From Rhynchonema sp. JSB1_4 (taxonomy: Eukaryota; Nematoda; Chromadorea; Monhysterida; Xyalidae): a DNA stretch of 64,000 nt. Shown piece after piece: positions 1 through 10,480 of the stretch (position 1 is the first letter of the stretch; every line of letters begins with the position of its first letter). The stretch is from assembly GCA_030248065.1 (NCBI GenBank), contig JASAMV010001978.1, positions 1 through 64,000 on the forward strand, in the 5' to 3' direction. Position numbers and translations under genes: made by a program. Under the pieces are notes generated by a model. It saw nothing but the letters and a program-made list of their open reading frames with translations, searched no databases and was not told the DNA's origin.

Positions 1-2330
1 TTGTTCGAATTTTCTGGTCACAATATTTTATCACACATTTTATCCACGAAACAGGATTCTCTTTTCTGTGAGAAGTATCGGCACAACATGCTGTTGAAAA
101 TTCAAGTTGTTTGACTTTGACTGAAAAACACCAGCAGTTCAGGTTGATATAGTAGACAAGTCATCAATATCATACAAGTTTGATCAGGCTACAATTCCTC
201 TTGGCATATGTTTTTAAGGACACGTGGTATTCAATACAAGTGCATCAAGAAACAATTTATGGTGTCGAAAGAGAGGCAGGGCAGAACATTGTATTTGGCA
301 TGTGTGTAAAATACGACGCGTCTAATTCTCAGCAGGTTACCTTTACCACATGAACGTATAAAGAAATCTGATGTTAGTCGACACAAAATTTCATCAAACA
401 TTTCCGTTTCGTAATAGTTTATGATTTTGATGTTTCACTATCGGTCTTCGTCGGTCCTCCACCCACGCTCAGCATGGTGCTCAGCTGTTCAGCGGGCTTG
501 GTTTTGGTCAAATTCGCGTTTTTCTGTGCCGCCCTGAAAATACATTGGTTGAGGCTCTGGAACTTGTAACGCGTAATTGCACTGCACACAGTTCCATATC
601 GAATTTGAAAGCGTAACCGCTGCGTCGACAAATGCTATATTGGATAACGACTTGTCAAAGACAAACTTTTGTTTTGTGCATGCATTTAAACAAGATTGTG
701 CTCAACAGACACCATACCGTGTATCTGTGACAGGCCATAGCAGTAAGATCTGCTGGTGGGGCTTTTTGGAGGCAAGTTTGCCAGAGGCGTTCGCACTGAC
801 GAGCCCTGGCGCCTCGGTCTGTCTGTGAAAGCAGGGCGAAACAGACCAACATTACTGCACTCAGTACATTGTATTCGACTATCTCTCAATAAATAATTTG
901 TACTGACTGTGTGTGGCCTACTCATAAATCACAATTTTAGAATAGCAGTAGTTAGTTCCCCTAACTGAGCGAGTTTCGGATTCTTGAGCGGACTTTGATA
1001 GGCCGACCCCGGCACCACCAACGTCGAAGAGTCGGAGCCGGGTGTCTTCACAACGCTGTCATTCTTGTAAGGTCTGCGATTAAAATGTTGAAATTCATAT
1101 TAAAATTAGGTATCAATGCATTATTAAGTTTTTTAAATTAAAAATGGCTTTCAATGTTTACTATGCAACGCAGCAAACTTCAGTTTGGCGATTGGGGCAC
1201 AGGAGTTTGGAAGCGGCTTTCCGCGATTTAAGTTTTATCATGGGCTTATTATTCTAGTGGAGAACTTATTTGACATTCTCCGTGGCGCTGATTCAAGAAT
1301 ATACCTCAACCCAAGCGCACACCAACTCTGCCTGTCCCTTCTTATTCTTCGAGCATCGTTTCTCGCAACACAACGAAATGGCGACCGTCAAGAACAGAGT
1401 GTTCGAGCAGACCAGCGCTATGATTATGATTAAGTAGATGGGCTCGTTACAATCGGCAGTTGGCTGCGGGCACGTGGAGTTCGTGGTACTGGTCGACATT
1501 TTCGGGGTTGCTGGAAAGGCGAAGTCCGTTATTGGGCTTTCAGATGGTTTATTTTGGATTACGTTGGATGAAAAAAAACAGTTAATCTAAGGACCGAAAT
1601 CAAAGGTGACAATTATACAGCAGCCCAGACAGATCAAACGAGCTTGCTATTTATACGTTTTCTCAATCCTGTTCAAGAACCGGCAAAATCACAGAACCGA
1701 TAAAATTAAAACATCCGAGTGCTGGTGTACGTTTTATTACTCACTTTCCGTTGTTGCGTTTTCCCCAATTGGTTGTTGGGTTGTGCCCTCAAACAACACA
1801 ATCAGCACGACTGTCATAAGCAGCTGGTTACGGTATTGCGGGTTCATCATGATTGAATAGTCGTCGATTGAAATGGCTCGTGTCTCTCACTGCGGAACGC
1901 TCTCTGAAGATTTACGATAACAAAATGAATTGTGTTCTACAATATGCGACAAAATGCTTTGAATAAATGCCGCTGCTATGTCACTGAAGGTGAACAGCTT
2001 TTTTGAGAATGGTGGACGGAGATACAAGTTTCGCGCATGTTGGACGGAGATGGTGGACGTCCGAGAACTTTAACGGCAACCAATAATTCACTCGTTCAGT
2101 GCCTGTCGGATTCTCTCAGACTGCAAATTAAAAAATCAGAGCGGAGGAAGCGATTTCGAAAATTTTCGAAAATGTGTCCGGTCGCGCATGTGTCGGCCAT
2201 TAACATCACGTCATAATTCTCCCGTTTTTTGGTATTCAGCTTGCACCGGTTGTACTGCAGTCATCATTTTGTGGGATGGTCGGTCACGTTGTTGTGCATG
2301 TTCTCAAGGCATACCTTTTGGTCCGCATAA
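1..2330. other. No gene recognised
   Basis: Six-frame translations here are short and match no family I know. The only structure seen is one copy of a dispersed repeat (about 762-860, listed separately) and a short local duplication of TGGACGGAGATG around 2010-2052. A TGATGTTTCAC site lies at 428-438. Confidence 0.5.
762..860 (+). repeat. Dispersed repeat family L, copy 1
   Basis: A stretch containing GCACTGACGAG, CCTGGCGCCTCG and GTGAAAGCAGGGCGAAAC is repeated with substitutions at about 15310-15425 and 35300-35375. The three copies share the word order but not their flanks. No coding potential is evident. The copy boundaries are approximate. Confidence 0.6.
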
Positions 2331-2332
2331 CT

Positions 2333-3423
2333 CTTTAAAGGTGCTGGTCACGGTCAGCAACCCATCGACTTCGTTTAATCTTGGGGGCAGTGCACCTGAA
2401 CAAAGGTGGAATATCGTGTTACTCGACCCTGACTTAGGGAGTCGATTGGTTGCTTCCTGATGTTTCACGGCCGGGTTGAAGTTTGCCCCTCAGTGAAAAA
2501 ATGCAAAAATTTTGCCGGGTTTACGTGGAAAGGAAAATTCGCGGCAACATTTCATAATTTCAGAATATCAAGCACCAACGTTTGTTTCATTAGTATGATA
2601 TACAGCTTTGCAGGAAAAAGCTTGTATCCTGAAGGAGAAGTCATTTAGTTCCAAAAACCTGGTGTTTTTTGGTCACCGTTTCCTTCGCCGATAATTTTAA
2701 GCATCTGCGATTGACCAACAAATGTGTTGATCGGAAACAAAAATCCTCTAATTATTTTGTACATAACCTGTGCTTTTGAGTTCTTTGCACCAAATACAGC
2801 TAACGCAATAATTCGGACAGCATGCGCAAGTCGGTCATTATGGGCGTGCGCGACCCCAAAAAAGACAAAACATGTTTGAGTGCTCGAATCTGCACGTTGT
2901 TTTTGAGCGCGCGCGGTGATAATGACCGACTTGCGCATGTTGTCCGAATTATTGTATTAGCTGTGTTTGGTGCAGAGAACTCAAAAGCACAGGTCATGTA
3001 CACAGTAATTAGTGGATTTTTGTGTCCGATCAACACATTTGCTGGTCAATCGCAGATGCTTAAAATTATCGGCGAAGAAAACGGTGACCAAAAAACACCA
3101 GGTTTTTGGAACTAAATGTTTTCTCATTTAGGATGCAAGCTGTTTCCTGCAAAGCCGTATATCATACCGATGAAATAAATGTTTGTGCTTGATATTCTGA
3201 AATTCTTAAACGTCGCCGTGAATTGTGCTTTCCACGGGAAGCCGGCATAACTTTTGCATTTTTTCACTAAGGGGCGAACTTCAACCCGGCCGTGAAACAT
3301 CAGGAAGCAACGAATCGACTCTCCAAGTCAGAGTCGAGTAACACGATATCCCACCTTTCTTAATGTGCACTGCCCCCAAGATTAAGCGAGGTCGATGGGT
3401 TGTTGACCAGCAGCTTTAATAGC
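2333..3423. repeat. Large near-perfect palindrome (foldback element), about 1.1 kb
   Basis: The left half (2333-2841) reads as the reverse complement of the right half (2919-3423) with scattered mismatches. The unpaired centre is about 2842-2918. Outer ends read TTTAAAG and CTTTAAT. Two mirrored open frames (minus 2938-2645 and plus 2822-3115) encode nearly the same 97 residues only because the arms are inverted copies, so they are not taken as genes. The element could be a foldback transposon or a recent inverted duplication. No clear target duplication was found. Confidence 0.85.
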
Positions 3424-4117
3424 CCGAGTTTCGCGTTGAAATTAAGCTTTACACATAAATCAATAAACGTGTTGGGTGCTGATCAGGCCTGGAATAACGA
3501 CGCAAATACCATATAGCAGCTGGATAATAGTTGGGTTAAAGTACTGTGTCGTCGCGCCCCTCGTCAACTCCAAGGTACTAGTTGACTCATCGCGCTGCTG
3601 GAGTTGACAACGAGAGTCGAGCACTCGGGTTGGCGACCGCACCATTAGCTCGAAAGTGGGATGCGTATAGTCCAACCACGAACTCATGAGACGACTTATT
3701 TTGTTGACCTGAACGGATACAATAATGTTCCGGATCCATGTAGTTCGGAAATGAAAGAAAGAGAAATGCATGTATTTTTAAAAAAAACACGCTCTGCACC
3801 TCCGTGCGTAATAAATTCCCTTTTGACTCCCAAAACATTTGTGTGCTGAACAACGCTGCTGTTCGCGTTAGCACGCGACAAATTGAGGGCAGCCAGCTAG
3901 AACTTGTCATCATCTCTCTCAGCTCAATTTCTTTCTTTGGTTTGCGAAAACACGTGTAATCGGCGCATTCTTGAATCTGGCCAAGCAAGCTTTAAAAAGA
4001 GTCGTCTCATGAGCACGTGGCTGGACTGTACATAATAAATACACACAGTAGAAGACAACGATCTGTTCCCAGCATGATCCAAAGAATACGTAATACAGTA
4101 TTTAACAAGTCAACTCA
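3424..4117. other. Intergenic, with a TIR element at about 3668-4031
   Basis: The words TAGTCCAACCACGAACTCAT and GAGACGACTTATTTT (from 3668) recur inverted at 3993-4031, giving about 36-base imperfect terminal inverted repeats around roughly 290 bases. No transposase or target duplication was seen. The rest holds nothing recognisable. Confidence 0.55.
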
Positions 4118-4399
4118 TCACACAATCATACAAGCACAATCAGCAAGCACAACGTAGAATCGCTCGCCAACACTGGCCAGGGCGGCTGCGATCAGGCCAG
4201 CAGCGAACACGATGAACATGCCAATCACATCGCGCATGCCCATTCGATCGCCTTTGGCCTTCTGCTGCTGTTCGCTGCCACACTCGAGACGCATTCGCCG
4301 ATGAGCGAGCATGTTGATGTAACGGGTGCGAATCGAACTGAACGCGATCTGGTTTTGATGGATCGCTGTTGAGACACGATCGATCAGCCAGCGGGGCAC
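4118..4399 (-). CDS. iGluR-like exon 4 (end of S2, last helix, stop)
   Basis: It begins after TGCAG (4400) and ends at TGA 4120-4118. It encodes VPRWLIDRVSTAIHQNQ, a basic stretch with QQQKAK, then the hydrophobic helix GMFIVFAAGLIAAALA and a short tail. The final helix after the second lobe is the hallmark that fixes the family. Confidence 0.9.
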   Translation of the reverse strand: MPRWLIDRVSTAIHQNQIAFSSIRTRYINMLAHRRMRLECGSEQQQKAKGDRMGMRDVIGMFIVFAAGLIAAALASVGERFYVVLADCACMIV

Positions 4400-7300
4400 C
4401 TGCACGGATCAAGCGAGTGAATACTGTATGTGAGTTCGGCAACAAATCACAATGCGCATGCGCGTATTCGCTGGTGGAATGCATCTTTGGGTCGATGTTT
4501 CCAAATCGGCAACACTCGGGCAGAGCATTGTGTTTCAAAAAAAGTTGTTAATTAAAAAATTTAAATTTTTTGGAAAGTCAGATTTTGCTTTTTTTAATAA
4601 AAAAAGTTGCCCAAAATAGGCTGAAATGTCCAAAAATGGCCTTTTTTGGGGTAAAAAATATAGGCACTATTTTTCTGTGGACAATTTTCCAAAATCGCGC
4701 CTTGTATTGTCCCGAAATCCGTACAGGGATGCGCGGGGCTGGTCTTTTATAGTGATTTGGCACCGATAATGTACTACTACATGCTACTACACATGTATAT
4801 ATGCAGGTCTGGTGCAAAACCCCGGGCGCGCAAAGTCGATCTGACGCGCAAGATTTGGGCTGTAATCGATATTTTGATGGTCGCATATCACACATACGGC
4901 ATTAGATGGAATAAAATACGTTGTACGGCATGCTACAAAACGTTTGAGCAACATCGTTAGTGAACATCAACCTCAGTCTTGTCGGAGACCATAGAGTCTG
5001 CACAATACTACCGGGTGTCACCACACAAGTTGGGTCTCAGGCGAAAAATTTTCAATTTTTGAAAAATATGTTGTATCGATTTCATTTATCCTGAAACGTC
5101 GTTTGCAACACTTTTCTGATAAAAAAATTTTCGTCCAAAAAATTCAAAAAATTTTTTTAAAGAAAGCTCGTTAGTTAAAATTTTTTTCAACCCTGCACTT
5201 GGGTATGTGATCTCTGCTGTTATCTAAATCGGGTGCGAGAGCTTTTTACGCTGCTCCACGTTTACCATGTCTATGACATTCCCGACATAGGACATAGTAT
5301 GTGCGCCCGCGGTGAAAAACCCAACACAGTGATGTGATTCATACACAACTACATATAAACTCCATGATGTGATGTTTTGTCGGCCAAAAGTCCATCAGTC
5401 TGACCCTTACCCAAATTCTGGTGCTCAAATATAAGGCTATAGCTAGGTTCCTATTTCCGGATGCCATCAATTTTGACCAGTGTAAAAACTTGTCCGTCGC
5501 TGGCGCACCTGTGGCCCGAACATGATACAGTCGGAGTCCGAGCCCAACTCTGGCAGAGGCACCAATCGTACGTTGCACATTTGACCAGCCAAATTGTAGG
5601 GCGTGGACTCCACCTCGATGGTCACCAGTTCCCCGGATTCAATTCGTGACCGATAGTCGACCATGTCTTGCGCGATCGACACCCAAATCGGCGGGTTGGC
5701 GTCAAATGTGGCCTGAAAACGCATCCCGGACCGCTCTATACCGCGCTGACACGCACGTTGGGTTCCGTATCATTGACGGTCCAGCACTCATTGGATTTGC
5801 TTCAAGCTGCGCACACCCCTATCAAAACACTCAGTGTCGGCCTCACTCGAAGCCTAACCAGAAGTGGAAGCCTACGCCTAAGCCTAGGCGCAGCCGGGAA
5901 GTGGACCCTAGTGAGCACTGGACCCGTAATGAAAGGGAACCTGCACTTTGTATATACGACAAAACTTTTAAATTATATTGTTGTGGTTTTTTGTATTGCA
6001 TTTTCGAAACAGACGATCTGTTGCATTTTTTGTCTTCTCTTGGGACGATATCAGTTTTTGTGATGTGTCTTGGTCCAACCCTGGTCACCTTTTAGTTCTC
6101 ATTCTAACAGTAGATGTTTTAAAATTTTTACAAACTTACAGTATTTTAATTCTAAATATTTTTATGTTAAGGTTTTACTAACTCACCAAATGCGATGATT
6201 AAAGCTTGCATGGCTAATTCAAACGGTATTGCGTGACGATTACAGTCCCGGGGCACAGATTTAAACCCCGCTGAAAACTTAGAAGCTTACTGGGCCTGAA
6301 TCGGCCGGGCCTGAAAACATGCGCCTGAAACGGTCGGTTCAGAAAAGTGGCAGAATCAATTCAAAGAGAAATACCAGAGTTTGTATTCGCCGATTACCAA
6401 GGCTTTACTGCTCAAAAATGTCCAAGATTAACCGAACCCGCACCTTGAGTCGTTGCATTTCAACGCTGGTCGATTGAAAAATGCCGGCGCCTTTCGTACC
6501 AATGAACTTCACCTCTCCGCTGGCCAACAATTTCACGAGCTCATCAAAGTTGTCAAATTGGTGCACCGGGTGCCGAATCAGCAGTTGCGCCAACAGGCCA
6601 GATTTGTAAAGCCCGGTGAAATAGATCGAGAAGAAGGATATCAACACAAACATGACGGTTTGACCATGGAAATAGTCGGGTATGGTGGGTTGTGTGGCGG
6701 AGAGTTTGGCGGCGGCCAGCTTGTAGACACGGACAATTGAGTAGACTATGAAGGCCAATAGCCAAATTAGCAGATCGTAGACGTTCAAGAATGATGTGGC
6801 CGTCAGTAGTAGGTCCGGGCGATAATCCGTGGTGCCTGTATGTTAAAACATCGATGTCATTACGTTGTAGCATAGCACATGCTATAAGTGTGTAGGAATG
6901 TAGCTGCGCAATGTCTCAGCCGAGAAGCAGCCAGAAGCCAGCCTGTTTGCTTTGTTGCTCTTCAATGACGCATATACAGCAATACAAATAAAGTAGTGAC
7001 AAAAACGTAGTTACAGAAAAAAACTGGATGAGAAGGTTACGGAAAGAAAAATAGTTGAAACACTGGTTATAAAAAAATACAGCAAACAGAAGGTATACAG
7101 GAAGCGCCAAGGACAGAGAAAAATCACGGACATCAGGACAGATCACAGCACATGTTAACAGAAAACTAAAAATCATGCAGTAATCCATCCTCATCAACGT
7201 TTAAGGACTATGTCGGGCTCGGAGCGGTGCAAACATACATGTAGTACATCAGTCAATATTGTCGACAGTCCAGAACAGGCGCTGGGTTATTGATTGCCCG

Positions 7301-7810
7301 TCACTGCCGTGTACCACCAAACTAGCGACGTGGCTGGCGTCCCCAGGTTGACGTGAATGCGTATCGAACGAGACATCGCCATATCCGTCCCGTTGACTGC
7401 ATCCGGACGCGGTGGTCTGTCATGCGAGCCAAACATGAAGCATGTCGCTAACCAATAGCCATCGGTACATCGGTGTACGCCTCCACAGGCACGGTCGGTT
7501 GCAACTTCAAGTCGTTCAACCGGGTCGGACTCGGTGTCAACGGCAGCACGATTGCATCGAACCGTCCCGTCACCACCTGGCTGAGCGCGTCGCTGAATGA
7601 CTGACCCGGGATGAAGGTCAGATTGAAGTCGAGTTTGGTCAGACGCAGGATCGTGTCGAAAACCTCGCTCGCCAAGCCCGGGTACATGCACGAACCGTGG
7701 AAATTGCCGTAGACCGAACTGAGATTGGTGTGAAACCCGCACGGATAGGTGTCGGGCGGGTAGAGCTGGTAGAGCAGTTGCAGTTGGTAATTGCTTTGAT
7801 TGGATGCCAT
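4118..7810 (-). CDS. Divergent ionotropic glutamate receptor-like gene (four exons)
   Basis: Exons in transcript order are 7810-7453, 6835-6444, 5712-5509 and 4399-4118. All junctions keep phase and the model gives 411 residues. Exon 1 holds the first ligand-binding lobe (GRFDAIVLPLTPSPTR). Exon 2 holds a membrane helix (about 137-159), a second helix (about 178-205) and the start of the second lobe (FDNFDELVKLLASG). Exon 3 continues that lobe. Exon 4 holds the last helix (about 375-396, VIGMFIVFAAGLIAAALA) and ends at TGA 4118. The order is that of iGluR and ionotropic receptors, which act as ligand-gated channels in the plasma membrane. The usual pore loop between the first two helices and the SYTANLAAFL signature are not recognisable. 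No amino-terminal domain or signal peptide was found, so 5' exons may be missing. Confidence 0.8.
5040..5197. repeat. Right end of a CAGGGTTG-type hAT-like element
   Basis: A/T homopolymer-rich sequence ends at about 5197 with TTTTTTCAACCCTG, the same right end as the complete element at 20278-20929. The matching left end with a target duplication was not found, so this is a fragment. It lies in the last intron of the iGluR-like gene. Confidence 0.5.
5509..5712 (-). CDS. iGluR-like exon 3 (S2 lobe)
   Basis: It is bounded by TTTTCAG (5713) and GTGCGC (5508) and has 68 codons in phase 0. It encodes ATFDANPPIWVSIAQDM through SDSDCIMFGPQ, continuing directly into VPRWLIDRVS in the next exon. Confidence 0.85.
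6444..6835 (-). CDS. iGluR-like exon 2 (membrane helices and start of S2)
   Basis: The acceptor is CATACAG at 6836 and the donor follows AAG at 6444 (GTGCGG). It encodes TTDYRPDLLL, then helix VYDLLIWLLAFIVYSIV, a short polar linker, helix VMFVLISFFSIYFTGLY and the start of the second lobe. The linker between helices is only about 18 residues, too short for a normal re-entrant pore loop. Confidence 0.85.
7453..7810 (-). CDS. iGluR-like exon 1 (ligand-binding lobe S1)
   Basis: ATG at 7810 opens the frame. The exon ends at 7453 before GTTAGC, in phase 1, and joins GC at 6835 to make a Gly codon. It contains PCGFHTNLSSVYG, SCMYPGLASEVFD and GRFDAIVLPLTPSPTR, the layout of the first lobe. The true 5' border is uncertain because the frame is open to 7828 and AG sites inside the exon could be acceptors. 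Confidence 0.65.
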
Positions 7811-8341
7811 GACGTAGAAGTTGGGCAAAACGAATCAACGAAGCACAAAGGATTAAGTAACCAGAATGTTGAAAGCCCGTTTTCATATGCCAATGGAAAC
7901 ACGATTTTTTTGAATGTCGGTCGTGCGTGTTGGCAATTCAACACACACGCCGTGAAGTTAGTTCACGCTAGTGCACTGATCCGAGCATGGCTCAATTTTA
8001 TTGAGTGTATTTGTTCAAGCAAGCGCAATACCGCCGAGGTGTGCGCTACAAAAATTATCACGGAAAAAACCTTTTTTCGTAATTGTACACATTTGAACAC
8101 GAGTGGTGTTGATATTTATTGTTGACACATGTGTGGTAGCGACAATGTAATACGAAATTTTCAGCCAAACTGGCGCCCATTCAATGTTTCGACCAATTCT
8201 GGTGCATTTCGAGCCAATTCGGGACGTATTACATAGACTTAGGGGGGAGGGCTCGAAATCACACTCCAAGGAATGCTCAGGCAAAACATGTCTTTTACCG
8301 CTAGCAGATGCCTTGTTAAAAACGGGAGACAATGTAAAATA

Positions 8342-9152
8342 GTCACTATTCGTTATAGCGATATCAACGGGACAACACGAAAAATTATTGTTATAACGAA
8401 TATATCGTTATAGCTGCTAATTCAGTACCTAAGTAGAGACCTAGTACAAAAACGGAAATTAGGTGATCCAGCACGGCGTGCATGCTTTCTTGTGCTTTGG
8501 AAATCATTGTTTTTGGCCGTTACACGCAACACCCGTTTCTTTGTTGATTCACATTCACGCAACTCTGTATATATGGGGCATGCAATAGAAAACGTGCCAT
8601 TTGGACATTTTTTTATTGTTGCTGAGGGTCTCGAATATCGTTATATTCATCGAATAGAATTTGTATGGAATTTGCGTTGCGGGACATCCAAAAACGACAT
8701 CATAACATAACTATCGAATATCGCTATAGCGAATAGCTTAAGCTTGCTATTGGTCGCACAATGACTAATGGAGAATTTATCCAAAATTCAAAGGTTGGAC
8801 CCTGATTCAGGCTCAGTCACGCTCAACTACTGTTTAACCACTAAGCTACTTGTATGTCCGACAAAACATTTTCATCTGAAAATATAAACCAGTAGAACAA
8901 CCACCAGCTGACAGCAACGTGCTTGTTTTACTGGTTATTTTCATGGGAAAATGTTTCGCGAGAAATACAAGTAACTGAGTGGCTAACAGTGGCTGACCGT
9001 GGCAGTTCCTGAATCAGGGTCCATCCTTTGACTTTTGGGTAAATTCTCCATTAGTCATTGTGCGACCAATAGCACCTGCGAATTTTCGGGACACGACGAA
9101 ATGATCGTTATAACGAATATACAGTATAGTTGTTATTATAACGAATAGTGAC
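8342..9152. mobile_element. TIR element with a nested foldback element
   Basis: GTCACTATTCGTTATA at 8342-8357 recurs inverted at 9137-9152. The GTTATAACGAATAT words just inside are also inverted between the two sides. About 780 bases lie between, holding the foldback at 8748-9071 and no transposase frame. The termini resemble those of mariner-like elements, but a clean TA duplication is not evident. Confidence 0.6.
8748..9071. mobile_element. Foldback element family M, copy 1
   Basis: The left arm starts TATTGGTCGCACAATGACTA and the right arm ends with its inverse at 9071. Arm pairing extends about 60 bases, to GGACCCTGATTCAGG and CCTGAATCAGGGTCC. A second copy with related ends and interior lies at 23770-24032 inside a MARK intron. 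No coding capacity was seen. Confidence 0.75.
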
Positions 9153-9439
9153 TGTAATACAGCACAGCAGAGCCGCGGTCACGCAGGGTGCGCAGTCCTC
9201 AGATGCAAACTTTGTCATGGGCTACAATGTTTTTGTAATAATTGCGGATTAAATAGCGTGACACAGATGCTATTTTCTCGTTTGGCTGAAAACCGACTGA
9301 AATTGTGGGGTAAACGGTCCGTCATTCCCCGATTCACGATTCACGAATCTATGTCGCCTTGTAGGAACAGGCTCATTGTAGAGATGCACATGCGACCTGC
9401 CTACAACAGGGAGCTGGCGTCAGGTCGGCGCCAGAGATC

Positions 9440-9583
9440 GGAAACGGGCCGGGTAAAGTCGGCCCGGCCCGGCCCGGTCGGCGAAAAGTCCGGCCCGGCC
9501 CGGCCCGGCCCGGTGGAGGGCTGCAGGTCGGCCCGGCCCGGCCCGTTTTGGCTTGAGGTCGGCCCGGCCCGGCCCGGTCAGCC
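9440..9583. repeat. GGCCC-rich array (family J)
   Basis: GGCCC/CCCGG pentamers run in blocks interrupted by short spacers, preceded by CAGAGATCGGAAACGGGCC. Related arrays lie at 10150-10215 (inverted), 62520-62712 and 63112-63185. The Arg/Pro/Gly open frames across it come from the repeat. Confidence 0.8.
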
Positions 9584-9682
9584 AATTTTCAAGGGCTGTG
9601 AAAACTAAAAAAGTCCAAAAAGCTGAAAAAAATTCGAAAATTTTCTGCAGAATACTTGTTTTCACTGGTTGGTACAGCTGGG

Positions 9683-10215
9683 GGGAAAGGTAGGTAGGTA
9701 GATTGACGCGCCATCCTGATGCAGTACGTAAGTCGCCGCCCCGGTTGGTACAGTAGTGTAGTAGGTATGGTATAATTTTTGGCTCAAAATGGTTTAAAAT
9801 CGGTATTTTTCACTCCATATAGGCGAAAAATCGCGCGTGACGCGCGAAATTAGCGCTTAAGAGTACATTCTCATCAATATGTAGACATAAAATTTTGTTC
9901 CCGGACGACTCCCCCCAGCTCGGCCGGTCGGTACTACAGTAGGTAGGTTGATTGCAGGCAGGCTTTTTTGGTGGTACAGTAGGAGTAGGTTGATTGCTGC
10001 AAAGCAAAGGCCTGGGTATGGGTAGCTACTGCTTCTTTCTTCAAAACGATGACTGAAAAGATCAAGAACTAGGAAATGTTATTGCGCGAAGCGCAAAAAT
10101 TTTGAAAATTTTGGTTCAAAAAATGGTAATTTCGTTCAAATTTAGGCATACCGGGCCGGACCGGGCCGGGCTGCTCGGCCCGGCCCGGAACCGGGCCGGG
10201 CCGGGCCGGGCCAGC
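9683..10215. repeat. About 530-base repeat, inverted copy at 63112-63640
   Basis: The order is: a GTAG run, a module with CGCGCGTGACGCGCG near 9834-9848, paired GGTACAGTAGGTAGGTTGAT-type motifs, a single-copy-looking stretch around GATGACTGAAAAGATCAAGA, then a GGCCC array. The same order occurs reversed at 63112-63640. The 63 kb copy carries about 12 extra bases beside a GTAGCTACCC word. Confidence 0.8.
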
Positions 10216-10337
10216 CCGTTTCCGATCTCTGGTCGGCGCTCGGCAGGTCGCCGCTTCGCTTGTCGCACGCAAGTTTATATTTTTACCGGCAGCAGCGAAA
10301 ACGAAGTCTCTGGACACAGGAAAATAAACAACACGGT

Positions 10338-10480
10338 ATGACGGCGCTGAGTTTGATATCCAGTCGATGGCTTTGGCTGATGGGCGGCGGGTTCGGCGGT
10401 GGCGCCGCTTACGTCGGAATAAAGTTCGTATTTCTTTCAGAGGTCGCAAATCGCAATTACGGTTCGCATTCGCATCCACG
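10338..10480 (+). CDS. SDR candidate exon 1 (membrane anchor)
   Basis: ATG 10338 opens MTALSLISSRWLWLMGGGFG, followed by GGAAYVGIKFVFL, a Gly-rich hydrophobic anchor like that of RDH13/14. A donor after 10480 (GTTTTT) leaves phase 2, which fits exon 2. It adds about 15 residues between anchor and core that relatives lack, so the 3' border is uncertain. Confidence 0.5.

Noticed and set aside
2645..3115. Two similar 97-codon frames on opposite strands
   Set aside because: They are mirror images produced by the palindrome and have no family resemblance.
7287..7886. 199-codon minus-strand frame overlapping the receptor exon
   Set aside because: It is a shadow frame; the receptor frame carries the ligand-binding motifs and splices in phase to the next exon.
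9373..9665. Arg/Pro/Gly/Ala-rich frames on both strands
   Set aside because: They are translations of the GGCCC repeat array.
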